In this document: one piece after another, positions 1-11,700 of the stretch
Numbering within the stretch: the stretch's first letter is position 1
Layout of the letters: every line of letters starts with the position of its first letter
Source: Sinotaia quadrata
Lineage: Eukaryota; Mollusca; Gastropoda; Architaenioglossa; Viviparidae
NCBI GenBank assembly: GCA_028829895.1
Contig: CM054183.1
Span: forward strand, 22,550,975-22,614,974
Reading direction: 5' to 3'
Length of the DNA: 64,000 nt
Position numbers and translations under genes: made by a program
Notes under the pieces: generated by a model
What the model was told of the DNA's origin: nothing
What the model saw: the letters and a program-made list of their open reading frames with translations, nothing else
Database searches by the model: none

Positions 1-502
1 TTTTGTCTTCATTTTTACTATTAAATAAGAAAATAAAACACAATTCCCATGTATGAACAAATGTTACAGTAAACAGTCACTTGTTCTTTAATAGAACTTT
101 TAAAATTAAATATGACTTAGACAGACTTATCAAGATATTATTTATTCTTAATCAAGCCTGCAGCCTACAAGTCTGACTAGGAAAGAATTTTAAAATAAAT
201 CTTTTTTATTATTTTTAATGAGAGTGAACCTGTCTTGTAATATATATCAAGATTTTGATATTTTTGTCAGTCATGAGGAATGTATTTTAGGAATTATTTG
301 TATGATGAATGAACTTCAGCCTGAACTCAGATACTTCCTAACCCTCTTCCATATCATAGTTTTTATTAATTTATTTTTGGCTTTGAAATAAACTCAGTAA
401 TTTCCATAAATAATGTCAGCTTATGTATAATAAGCATGAACACAAATACCAGTTGCCAACAGTCATTTCCTTGGCCATCTCTCCACCTGTGCAAACTGAA
501 GT
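1..502. other. AT-rich non-coding stretch
   Basis: AT-rich sequence with no convincing exon, repeat array or transposon end. It lies downstream of the minus-strand AASDHPPT gene. Confidence 0.5.
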
Positions 503-576
503 TTCTGACTGAATCGTGGAGATGCTGACCAACATGCACAAGAAATTTCAAGAGCTGTCAGACCAATCAATTGTGG
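503..576 (+). pseudogene. HSBP1-like coiled-coil fragment
   Basis: The plus strand reads VEMLTNMHKKFQELSDQ from position 516. This resembles the trimer coiled-coil core of heat shock factor binding protein 1 (pattern LTxFVxxLLxxMxxKFQxMSDQIIGR). The preceding bases give LTE in another frame, so one base seems lost just before the GTG. After SDQ the frame runs SIVGS and then loses the RIDDLEKN heptads that normally follow. I read it as a decayed retrocopy or exon scrap. Seen: the 17-residue match and the frame slip. Inferred: the family assignment. A chance match to another coiled coil cannot be excluded. Confidence 0.38.
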
Positions 577-2620
577 GCAGTGTCCCCACTCAGGCCAAAC
601 AAGCAAAACAATCTTTTATTCCAGGTAGAACAATGCAAGCAAACACATGCATATATATATACTGGCTTCAAATTCAGATCAGCCACTGTCAAGAACTCAT
701 TCACGTTTTTAAGGCCATAAATGGAGAATGGTGCATTTTGATATGTCTGGAATAGTTAATAAGTTTAGTTTGCACTTTGAAAATTAGAGAGTTGAATTTT
801 TGTTATTCTGAAACTCTTAGTTGAAATTTTTGCAAATTTTTATAATAAAGTTGAATTGTTATACTCTGAGAACCATAGTTAAACTGTTGTAATTTGAATT
901 GTTTAGTTAAGTTTGTTTAATTGCATTCTCCATTTTCAGGAAATCCTCCACTGTAATTTTGGAGTAGAAAACTTCCTTCAATGAAGTGCTATGCTTGTAA
1001 AACTTAAAAACTCTCTTTGCAGCTCCATGTAGAAGATTCTAATTGTATCTATGTTACTCTCTTTAAAAATTCATTGATTATATTTCTATAAATTTTCTGT
1101 ATATCTGAACGATGTATTGGTCAAGAGAGTTTGCTAGTACATTATGTGCATGAGTGTGTCTGAGAAAGACAAGGTGGGTGGGAGGTCTGATTAATTGCCT
1201 ATAAGGAATGCTTCGTGTATTGGTCTTTCTCTGCACTGCTCAAAGCCTTCATTCAACTCTTCATTCTTCCAGTCTCTGTTTTGACTCTTCAGTCAATTCT
1301 TCAAGACTTCATTTGTCTTCATCTGGTCCTGCTGCATTACCGCCATACAAACTGACAGTGCATCACTGTTCAGCGGTGCCATTGCATGTGCATGTCAAAT
1401 CGCTAAGTGACTCTACATTTCATCATAGCATACAATACACACCACTGACATGCAAGGGAGGAAATCCAGTCATTGTCAATAAACATTGAATCAGGTGACC
1501 GACTTCTAAATTTACACCTCCTATCTCTATGATGTAACTTTCCACTTTCTGACTCTTAGTAGTACTTGTGAAAATTAATGTTTCATATACAATTAGATTA
1601 CATGTTAAAAGTGATGTTAGCACCATTCAAAAAGCCAAGACTTTGGAGCCAACAAAACTGGCTATAATTGAGTGATAAACATTCTTAAAAGACCACAATC
1701 TGTTGCCTAATAGCAGCCTATTTCTGTAACAGATTTCAGTAGCATATTTTTTTTCTAATAACTAACTTCTTTTACATGAACAGTACTTATTTAGCTTTTG
1801 CCTTTGTGACTACTCCTTATTATGTATCCAATTTTTCTTGTTTAACCTTTATTGTGTTAAATAAATTGTCTTATTTGTTACACTTCCACTTCTATATTTA
1901 AATAAGGAAGGAGATATGGGCATTTATGGGGTGGGGGCTTAATTTTAATAATTCAAACAATATCTTGGGAAGTGTCCCTCCAAGTTGAGAAATATTGTGG
2001 GCCAGAATTTCTATATGATCAAGAGGCATTTGAGCTTACAAGTCAGGATAGGAATTCTGAACTGGTAATGCTCAGAGACAAGGTGGAGATAAATTAATTA
2101 ATGGTTAATGTCTCTGAGACCTGACCGAGTTTGTCTGCTATCATGAAGACCCATAGGGCAGGATTAAGCAGATTAGGATTTGAGTAGGATAATCTGTTGA
2201 AGCAGCCATCACACACTATGCTAGCAGAAATAAAAACTAAGTACTAGGAGAAAAGCTCTTACATATATCTACTGGATTTTGTTATCAACATTCTTCTAGC
2301 TAAAGATATATAACTCTAACTTCTAAAATGCTTCCCATCTTTGACCCAGTCAAAATTCCTCTAAATAATATTATCATTTTAGCATGCACTGGTGGTGGTA
2401 GTGGAGGAAAGAGAGATCACATCAATAACCTAATGATTTTCATAACATGCAGCATTTTTCTTGACATTAAAACTAAATAAGCATATTTTTTGACAATCCT
2501 GCAAAAAGCTTGCTGATTGAGTTGCAAGTGCATAACACTATGGAATCAACAACAAGATTGTGCAGGAACTAGGAACATCAACAAATGTGCTGTTTTTAAA
2601 AATTAAAAGCAACACCATAG
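577..2620. other. Non-coding AT-rich region
   Basis: No recognisable exon or transposon end. The open frames here are short and match no family I know. It contains short direct words such as CTTCATTC/TCTTCA between 1240 and 1320, but no clear array. Confidence 0.45.
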
Positions 2621-2636
2621 CACATAAGGTTTCCTA

Positions 2637-2813
2637 CAATCTTGTCCGCAAACAGAAAGAGTTCAAGTACATGACATTTGCTCTGGTTCCCGAGCAGTCT
2701 GTACTCACACCCTTGTGACAGAGTGTAGATGCAAGAGTTTGCACCACTTCCTTGAACCTAAGAAAGGTTGAAGCTACAGAAATTGTTTTCCTTTTCGTGC
2801 ATCTGTACTTCTG
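2637..2813 (-). CDS. Candidate last coding exon of AASDHPPT (weak)
   Basis: AASDHPPT exon 4 ends in phase 0, so a terminal exon starting in phase 0 is needed further left. A CAG acceptor on the minus strand near 2814 opens a frame of about 58 codons ending in TAG. The length suits the missing C-terminus (human tail is about 60 residues). One segment, TFLRFKEVVQTLAS, loosely follows the pattern LxFxxLxxxA of the usual tail. The other expected features, such as a PEDxxFW-like motif, are absent. It may be a chance frame, with the real exon lying left of the window. Confidence 0.2.
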
Positions 2814-2869
2814 GATGGAGATTTCTGTCATCATGCTGATAGGAAGAAGATTTTCTCTCATGTTAAAGT

Positions 2870-3929
2870 AAAATAAAAAAGAATCATTAAATACAAGGTA
2901 TGAATAATCAGGGGAGATGGGGAGAGGGGAACACTCAACAGTTTGAGTGACAGAACCAGAAGTAATTTACATATGCTGTGTTGAAAGTCTTCAAGTGGGG
3001 AAGCAAGCTGCCTTCCCTTTCCAGCCCAAATTTAAAAATTGGCCCAGAACATTCTTTGTTGTATAGATTTGTCATATTTCAGTTAACTGCTCTTAAGTGT
3101 TTGGATGGAAAAGCAAGTCTTTTCATGTTCAATTTAACTATATTTGATGCATTTTCATGTAATAAACAAAAACTGTGTTTCTATCCAAACAATGCCAAAT
3201 TGATTAAGACCACTTCATGCATATCCCATAAAATAAAATCTTAAAACACATCTCACAAACCTAATAACCTAGTTATACACTTGCACTTTGAGAGTATATT
3301 ATCAGTGAATGTCATGTATTACTTATTTTAAGTGATGATCATTAAAAAAACAACTAATACCATCAATAAAAAGCAGAAGTAAATATATATCTGAAAAAAA
3401 TAATCCTAATTAAATAAATGAATCCAAATGAAACAGACCCTCATTGACAACTGATTAATAAAGAAAGCTAAAATAATATAAATGCCTCCAAAAAGTTAAC
3501 TTCTCTTAATAATAATGAAATAGATTTATTGTAAGGCAACAAGAGAAACATTGTCCTCTTACAAATAACTACTCCACTGGAAAGACTATCTATGATACTC
3601 TATGATAGGCAGATGAATTCAAGAGCACATGAGAAGAGGAAAAGTGTCAGACATAAGGGTAGGTCAAAGCAAAAATGTCGGTCTCTTGGTTAACATTTGA
3701 CTATTATGTATGACTTTTTAATTACCAGGAGATGCAGTTTTCGAGTGTCATATTTGAAGCAAAAGATCTCGCTCATATTCCTGAACCTACACTCTAAATA
3801 CCAAAATGTTATATTATTCTGCACATTATTAACTGGTATTAAACAAGCAAAATTCTTCAATAATTTGCCTTTGATTCACTTTAAATCACAAATGCAAAAT
3901 AAAAGTATTTCTTTCTATTTCACTTTTAT
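2870..3929. other. AT-rich non-coding sequence
   Basis: Low-GC sequence with short A/T runs and no supported gene. It grades at the right end into the polypurine tract. Confidence 0.45.
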
Positions 3930-3934
3930 TCTAA

Positions 3935-4965
3935 AGTGTGAGAGAGGAATGGTAAGAAAGAAAGATTAGAATGACAAAGGATAAAAGGGAGAGAGAGAAT
4001 TAGAGAGGAAAAGGAGGTATATAAGAGAGAAAGAGAATAAGCTGCAGAATATGATAGTATGGGAGAAAATTCAAAGAGAGAAGAGGGGAGGAAGAAAGAG
4101 TAAAAGAAAGGAAAGGTAAGAGAGAGCAGTAAGGATGAGAAAGAGAGGGGAAGAGAAAAAGACAGAGGAGACAAAGAAAGAGGAAAGGTAAGAGAGAAGA
4201 AGAAAAGGAATACCAAAAAATGAGAGAGGAAGGAAATGTTAATAAGGATGGGAGGGAGAAAGAGGCAAGAAAAGAGAGGAAAAAAGGTAAGAGAGAGGAA
4301 GGATGATGACAGAAGGGAAGAAAGAGAGCAAAAGAGGAAGAGTGAGAGTAAAGAGGTAGCGGGGGGGGGGGGGGGAGAGTAAGAGAAAAGGGAGAAGTAA
4401 GCTAAAAGAAGGATATGAGATAGAAGAGAGAGAGACAGGAAGAGAGAGAGAGGTGAGAAAGATACATAGGGTGAGAGAAAGGCAGAGTTAGAATGGTAGG
4501 GTGAGAGAGAGAGAGGAAGGAAGTGAGAGAAAGGGTAAGAAAGTGAGGAAAGTAAGGGAGAAAACATGTGTGAAAAATGAAAGGAGTGAGAGAGGAATGT
4601 TCAGAAAGGAATGGTAAGAGGAGGACAGAGAGAAAAGAAAGACATCAATTAAGGAAGGCTGAGAGAGAGATGAGTAAAAGAGGAAAAGAGAGAGAGAGAA
4701 TGTGTGAGAGATGAAAGTGTGAGGTATAAAGTCTTTGAGAGATGAAGGCATAAGAGAAAATGGTGAAAAAGAAAGGCAGGGTTTGGGGAATGAGTGGGAA
4801 TATAAAAGGGTAAATATGGGAGGAAGAGCAGGAGGTAGGGAGATAAATGAATGGTGAGAGGAGAAAGATGAAAAAAGTGGGAGGTGAGAGGAATGATGCA
4901 AGAGAGGATGGGTAAGAAAGGAAGAGAAAGGGAACTGAAAGAAAAAAGTTGAGAAAAATAAAGTA
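3935..4965 (+). repeat. 1 kb polypurine (GA-rich) tract
   Basis: For about one kilobase the plus strand is almost entirely A and G (words such as GAGAGAGA, AAAGAGAGG, GGAAG) with scattered T and rare C, including a run of 15 or more G near 4361-4376. Long open frames on the minus strand (Ser/Leu/Phe/Pro-rich) are by-products of the CT-rich composition and are not genes. Such homopurine tracts can form triplex or H-DNA and resist replication. Confidence 0.9.
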
Positions 4966-5572
4966 TAATGATAGAAACATGAGTGGTCCCCATCAATGTA
5001 CTTAGGTGTGGCCATGATTGGCATGCAAGTTAATTATAATTATTTTATCAAAATTAAATAAATTAAAATGAATATATCAATTATATATTTTTTCATCAGA
5101 AACAGAGTCTATTAACTTTTTGACATTCTCCCACAACTAATCTGCTTTTGACCTATATGAAGTTCTTGAGACCCCACCCCACCTGCTCTTCATTTTATCT
5201 TTAACCATAAAGTTAACAATAAATCATTAATAATAATGCAATGGTAAATTTGATTTGTGTAATGAAATATTTTGAGAGCAGTAAACTTGGAGTTAAAACA
5301 TAATCAACTTTATTCCCATCACCTCCCTGGTAATTCCAATATTATTTTTTAATGTAAACTATAACAACATTGGTTATCCAACAGTGTACAAAGATGTTGA
5401 ATAAAAAGAAAGCTGCATAAGAAATTTTCTAAGTATAGGTTTTCAATTCTTAATGATATTTGGAGTTTTCTTTTTAGTTGCTGTCTTGTCAGGTTTTTTC
5501 AAAGTATATTCTTTAGAAAAAAAAACAGAACATTTTTTTTTTTTTAAAGAAAAAAACCAAACATAACCATAC
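4966..5572. other. Intron or 3' region of AASDHPPT
   Basis: AT-rich sequence immediately downstream (minus strand) of the GTATGG donor of exon 4. No exon recognised. An A/T-rich patch lies near 5518-5550. Confidence 0.5.
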
Positions 5573-5797
5573 CTTTTCATCTGGTTGCTCCAGTCGTGTT
5601 GCTACGGCCACACAGTGGTCTTCTAGCATAGTTTCTTCAAACATCCAGTTCTTGACTGGAGAACCATCTACCTGAAGTGTAGAGGTGTGTGTGATTTTGT
5701 CCTGTGAAAGGTCTGGTGTCAAGACTTTGAAGTTTAGTCTTGAGACCTCAAATCCAATTCCTTCACCAAGGGCCTTCACAAAGCTTTCTTTCAAGCA
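5573..5797 (-). CDS. AASDHPPT: AASDHPPT coding exon 4
   Basis: 75 codons in phase 0 at both ends, acceptor TTACAG and donor GTATGG. It starts CLKESFVKALGEGIGFE, the KESxxKA catalytic motif, and runs through DGSPVKNWMFEE and EDHCVAVATR, which matches the family pattern (W.FEE ... H.VAVA). The residue after the exon 3 Trp is Cys, where the human protein has Ala. Confidence 0.94.
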
Positions 5798-8700
5798 CTG
5801 TAATAATAAGTGCAATTCAAAGAGTGTTAAGAAGAAGCCAGAATCGATACATACAAATTTCTTTTCCAGAAATTATCAGCTCTCAAGTGCAGCTTTGACT
5901 CAAGGAGAATTGGGGGAAGGAAAGGAGGAGGGTGATTCAGATAGTCTAAAATCAATACTTGTATTGTCAATAGAATGATGCAGTATTATCAGAATAATGC
6001 TAGTGCAAAAGAGTCTACCATTGCTCTTGAAATTATAAAAAAGATATGTCCTGAAAGATCTGAGAAGCTTGTAACAATATTTTTGCTTGATCAAAGCATG
6101 CTTTGAGTTTGAAATGCTAATGCAAAGCTTAGAAAGGGAGTTGAGATCTGCTACTGCAAACAGGCATGAAGGCTAGAACTCTAGCATCTTTATATCAATG
6201 GAGTTTTATATTTATATTTTATATTTGATTTAAAGAGACAAAGAGAAACCATAAAAAATGATAAGGGATAAAAGGGTGTTGGTACTGGGAGCAGATGAGG
6301 TGACAGTAAAAGATGGAAGAGTATTAAGTATGAAGAACAAAACTCGGTGATTAACTTTAACCAGATCACTCAGTATTGACAATAATATGTGTACAACAGT
6401 GTTTAAAGTGTTCAGCCATTCTTTCTTTCCATATTGCTTTATAATTTCTTAGTCACACATTAATGCTACTGTTATATATTTTCTCAAAATGACCTTTAAA
6501 GAAAATGTTTTTAAAAAAAACTAACTATAAAAATAAATTAATTAAGGAACATACAACATTAATGAAGCATCAATGTTTATAAACATATTTTACCTTATAT
6601 TAGGACTAGAGCGATTCCTGCTTAGATGGAAAATTTGTGTCCAAATTAAAATGTCACACAAGATGTTTGGGAGGGAACATATTCACTACATTAATAACGA
6701 CTATCTGTGTAATTATCTTAAACCACAAGAAACAAACTTCTGAAATAACACAATATGTGTCCAAGAAGGCCTAAATCCAAATGTCCCCAAGAGTGTGGCA
6801 AGAGAACAAGGAGGTCTTCAACCCAAAGCCATTAATTAGTACAATCACATGCTTGTGTGGGTAATAATAAATACTGTATCATTATCTATGTTTCTCACCC
6901 AGTATCTGTAGAAAACTTTCAGTTTCTCCATATTTCCACTTGGACTCTTTACTGTAGACCATTCCTGCTCTGTTAGCTGGCGTTCCATTGTGTTAAAAAA
7001 ATCCTGGATGGGTGTGTTGCCTTTAAGTAAGAGGAAGCACTGATAAGTTTTTTAAAATAACATTTTTATACTGCTTTTTAAATTTGACACAAATTAATGA
7101 TTTCAATTTAAGATAATAACAAGAACTAGTTCTCTATGCATATTGCTTTATAAAGCAGTCTTAAACAACAGAGTTTTAATTAAAACGTAAAGTGTGAACT
7201 TTTGGTTACTGTTTCAATTTATTTTAACAAAGCTTCAACAGAACTTAAAAAATATCAAAATGATCATTTGTTTTAAATGTTGTAACAATATTAACAAAGA
7301 TTCATGCCATAACTGTTCACTTTAAGCATGTATTTGATGGGTGAAATAAAAAAAACAACCTGTAAATGGCATTTGTAGCTGACATAAATAGCCTATGCTC
7401 AGAACAGGTAATGGCAAATAAAGATAGTGTATTTTGGAGTTTAAATTATCTCCCATGTATATGTATGTATTTTCATTATTCATTCTGCTTTCATAATTGA
7501 AATTTTCTGACACAATCGTAAGTATCAAACAAATTTACCCACAATGACAAACAAAAATATGTAATCATCAAATTTTTAACCAAAAAAATGAAAGAAAATG
7601 AATTTTTAAATGATACAAATGCATATGCAAACATAAAGTTTCTCTAAAGACTGAACAAATTCACTCTGTCCCAACAGCATTATTCACAGTAATGAAAGGC
7701 TACATGCGGTTGAATGCATAAATCCTTAAGAGAAGCTCACTGCACATCTGATAAGATGTAAACTATTTAAGTGACATAAAAGATTGCATAATGAGCTGCC
7801 TTGGTCAGACATTAAATTCATCTGGCATTTGTGGTAGGCCTGAGGTGATTCTATGCTATCTAAGTATCTTTGTGTGGGCAAAAGGCATATACCAGTTCAT
7901 TTGTTTGCTTTCTTTTTATCTCTTTATGATTCTCTTTTTCATAATCTAAACTTTCATCTACTTACAATAGCAACAAAAACAACTTTACTATATAATATTT
8001 TCTTCTTCTAATTTTTATTAAGAAATTTACTTTTCGTTTTACCAGCAAACACTCCCTTCTGTTTTTTTTTTTTTTTTATACATATATAAAAAGATTACCG
8101 ATGAATTCTGAGCAAGCTCTTACAAAACAACAAAAACAAACACCTACATAACCACTCAAAAAGGTAATCTGGTATGTTCAATCTACAGTGCTTGTAACTA
8201 CAGAATAGATAATATACAGTCTAGGTTTCCTGTTATCCTGCAATCTATAGTACTCATAACTACTGAATAGGTAATATACAACCTAGTTCTCCTGTTATCC
8301 TGCAATCTATAGTACTCATAACTACTGAATAGGTAATATACAGTCTAGTTCTCCTGTTATCCTGCAAACTATTGAATAGATAATATACAATTTAAGTTCC
8401 TATCATGCTGTCATCAACACTACTGATTACACAAACAGGTAGCATAATCTAGATATGTGATAACTTCTGATCTACAGTACTCAAAACTTCACAACAAATA
8501 ATATAGTTAATTAGCATCTCATGATCTAGAGTAACATTTTCACAACATGTAATACTAATATATAATTTCAGTTGCATGAGAGCTTGTGATCTACAATTCT
8601 CATAACTAGCTTAAAAAATAATTAAATAACCTAATGGTAGCTATATGGTATGTACTGATCCACAATGATCGTACTTACATAAGAGGTAATTATAATAGAA

Positions 8701-11700
8701 GTATTTTTACATTTTATAATCTACAGTTCTCAGAACTAATAAAAAATAATACATTATGATAATAATTAAAGTATAATGTTAGTAGAATTTTTATGTTCAC
8801 TATAGTATACTGTACAATATGGCTTTATAGCAGTATCAATACATTCAAGAAAGATATGAAGATATCTGGCTTAAAGTATGCTATACAAAAGTATGATTAA
8901 TAATAATATTTAATATTTTATTCTAAGGTTTTACACTTGAGCACTTAAGTCTGAGATTTTCAGTCTGATTATGCTCAACAAGTTCTGCACACAGCAGGCA
9001 CCACCAACTTTGTCTGTGTCCAAAATGCACTAAAGGTTTTTAAACTGATGGAATGATAGATTGATATTTTAACTGAATCAGCTATAGTGGATTTGTCGGA
9101 TGATTATGCAACTGTACTACGAAATGTGAACAGCATTCTGAGACCAAAGTTGCAGCCAGGATAAGGCACAAACTGCAGAGATCAGTGATAAGTATTACTT
9201 AATTTAGTCAGTGAATCACTGTCAACATCAGCCACAACTGCAGACAACTTACACATTTTTTTAAAAAACAATACAACAGGAAAAGAATATTATCTTCATG
9301 TTCAAACATAGATCACACACTACTTATTAACAAATAACATTAAGGTGTCTAATAATGTACATGTTTAATCTATGCAAATAATTGTTTTAAAACCATACAT
9401 TTTAAAAAATGTTTTGGGTTAATTACACTAAAGTATACTATATATATATTCCATAATTATAAATATATAATATATATTGAGTGCATTTGTAAATATATAT
9501 GCACTAAAAAGTAGGGGATTTGTTGACTTTTCCTAATTCAAAAATGTAACTGAAAATAAGTTTAAAATAACATTTAAAAAAAAATTGTTATCTCAGCATT
9601 TTAATACATTTCAAACTTATACCTGATCAACTTAGGCAAGTGTATATCTTTATAATGACAATCTGGAAGCCTAGCAAATACATTTCAAGTCCAAGGCATG
9701 TATTGACAGATGCATATGCACATACATAAATAAAATATATAATCAGAATATCACTTTTATTAACTAGGACTGGTATGTGTGTGTGTGTGTATATATATTA
9801 TATATATATATATATATATATCTGTGGTCTATGTATTCATATGCATTTATGAAAAACTGTTTCTGATTTTCAAAGAGATCTGTACTATCTTAGAAATGTG
9901 TTACGTGTATGACATAGTGGCTCCTGCAGTCTTCTTTAGAAATTGCAAAATGAATAGGATACTGTACTAACTAAAGTAACACTACAGTATGTTGCTAAAA
10001 TCTGCTATAAATTGATTAGAAATAAATCTGATACAAGCCTATTAGAAATTAGAAACTGATCTTATATGCTAAGCCACTGCCAAACTATGTATTTTAACAC
10101 TTTAGTTTCAATCTGAGTCACATAATTAATAAATAATTCTTCATCCATTTTTAACAGTTATGAGATTTAAAACATATTAAAAAAATTAATGATTCTATTT
10201 CTCTTATTTTAATGCAATGTTGCCAGCATACATTTTACAGCTTTATAATTGGCAGCACCGACAGCTTAATTTTCCTCTCAACTGCAAGAATTTTCTAAAA
10301 ATAGCTACAACACCCCAGAACCTCAAAATATAACTTTAGCTTTAAGTTAAATATGATATTAATTTTTTTATTTTATATTCAGGAGTTCATGTACTTTATT
10401 TATCAAGAAATGGGAATGGATGGGAAATAAAGAAAAAGAAATGTAATATGCACTAAGTCCCCTCATGAGCAAGTGGTGACGTTATGCGAAAGATAGTTTA
10501 TCTAAAGTCATATCTAACTGAATGCTTTTACTTTAAACTTAAACTGGGACAAAATTACATTTTTTCATGTTCACTGTTGCAAATGACTAGAGATATAAAC
10601 TAAATAGTCTAAAGGCAAAATCAAAGACAGTGGTTTAATTCATTCAAACTCTTAATAATAGTATGCATAATATACATCCAAAAACCCAGCCATTTCATAT
10701 AATTAATGTAAGCAGGGACATTGGAAGTGTGACACACATCACTTTTCAGAAGTAAAAGAGCAAAGTTCTTTAAATTAAAACAAGGGCAAGGAAATATAGA
10801 TTAACTATAGAACAAAATTAAATCAGAAATGGTATATGATTCTGTGGTGTTATGTGATTCTGTACAATAAAATATAAGCTAATATCTCCTATATACAACC
10901 CTAAGACAGCACAACACAAGCAAATGTCATGTACACTAGTGTCTCCTTTATTATGGCCCCCGTAAAAGGAAAATATATGTGCTAGTGCATCATGATGTAA
11001 CCTTAAGGTATACTAATAAACTCAACAAAACACAATATTTTCTACACTGTTGTTTCACTCTAACACAAAAGATATAAAACTCAACAAAAACAAAATTTCA
11101 TCTACGCTGTTGTCTCATGCTAAGTATAAGCTTAGGAATGACCCAACAAAACAAAACATCATCTACTACTCTACACTAATGACTCATGCAATAACTTAAG
11201 AAATGACACAACAAAACATAACATCATCTACACTAATGTCTCATATAATAACCTTATTAAAGAATGACACCAAAGAACATATCATCTATATTAGTATCTT
11301 ATAACATTAAGGATTGACATAACAACATAGCTTCATCTACACTAATGACTCATGCTATAACCTTCAGGAATGACACAAAAACAACAGAACATCATCTACT
11401 CTAGTGTCACATGCTATAACCTTCAGGAATGACACAAAACAAAACATCATCTACACCAGTGTCTCTTGCTATAACCTTAAGGAATGACACAAAACAAAAC
11501 ATCATAAACACCAGTGTCTCTTGCTATAACCTAAAGCTATTCACAATTGCTTCTATTTTTCTCTTTTTATGCCACATATTCAGTGCTAAAGTAAAAGCAG
11601 CCGTGCGTTCAATAGAGCTAACGTTTCGTAACGTTAGGCCCGTTCGCGCTATTGAACGACCCGTTTGCTGCTAACGGTTTGAAACGTTTGCAAACGGCTC

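Larger units (their letters stand above)
7021..11594 (-). other. AASDHPPT intron 3, left part
   Basis: Part of the 9.7 kb intron between coding exons 2 and 3, very AT-rich. It contains a 62-bp minisatellite, a GT/TA microsatellite and a 55-bp minisatellite (listed separately). The rest shows no gene. Confidence 0.75.

Noticed and set aside
3926..5024. Long minus-strand open frames (up to 213 codons)
   Set aside because: They lie in the polypurine tract. The Ser/Leu/Phe/Pro-only composition in several frames at once shows low-complexity DNA, not protein.
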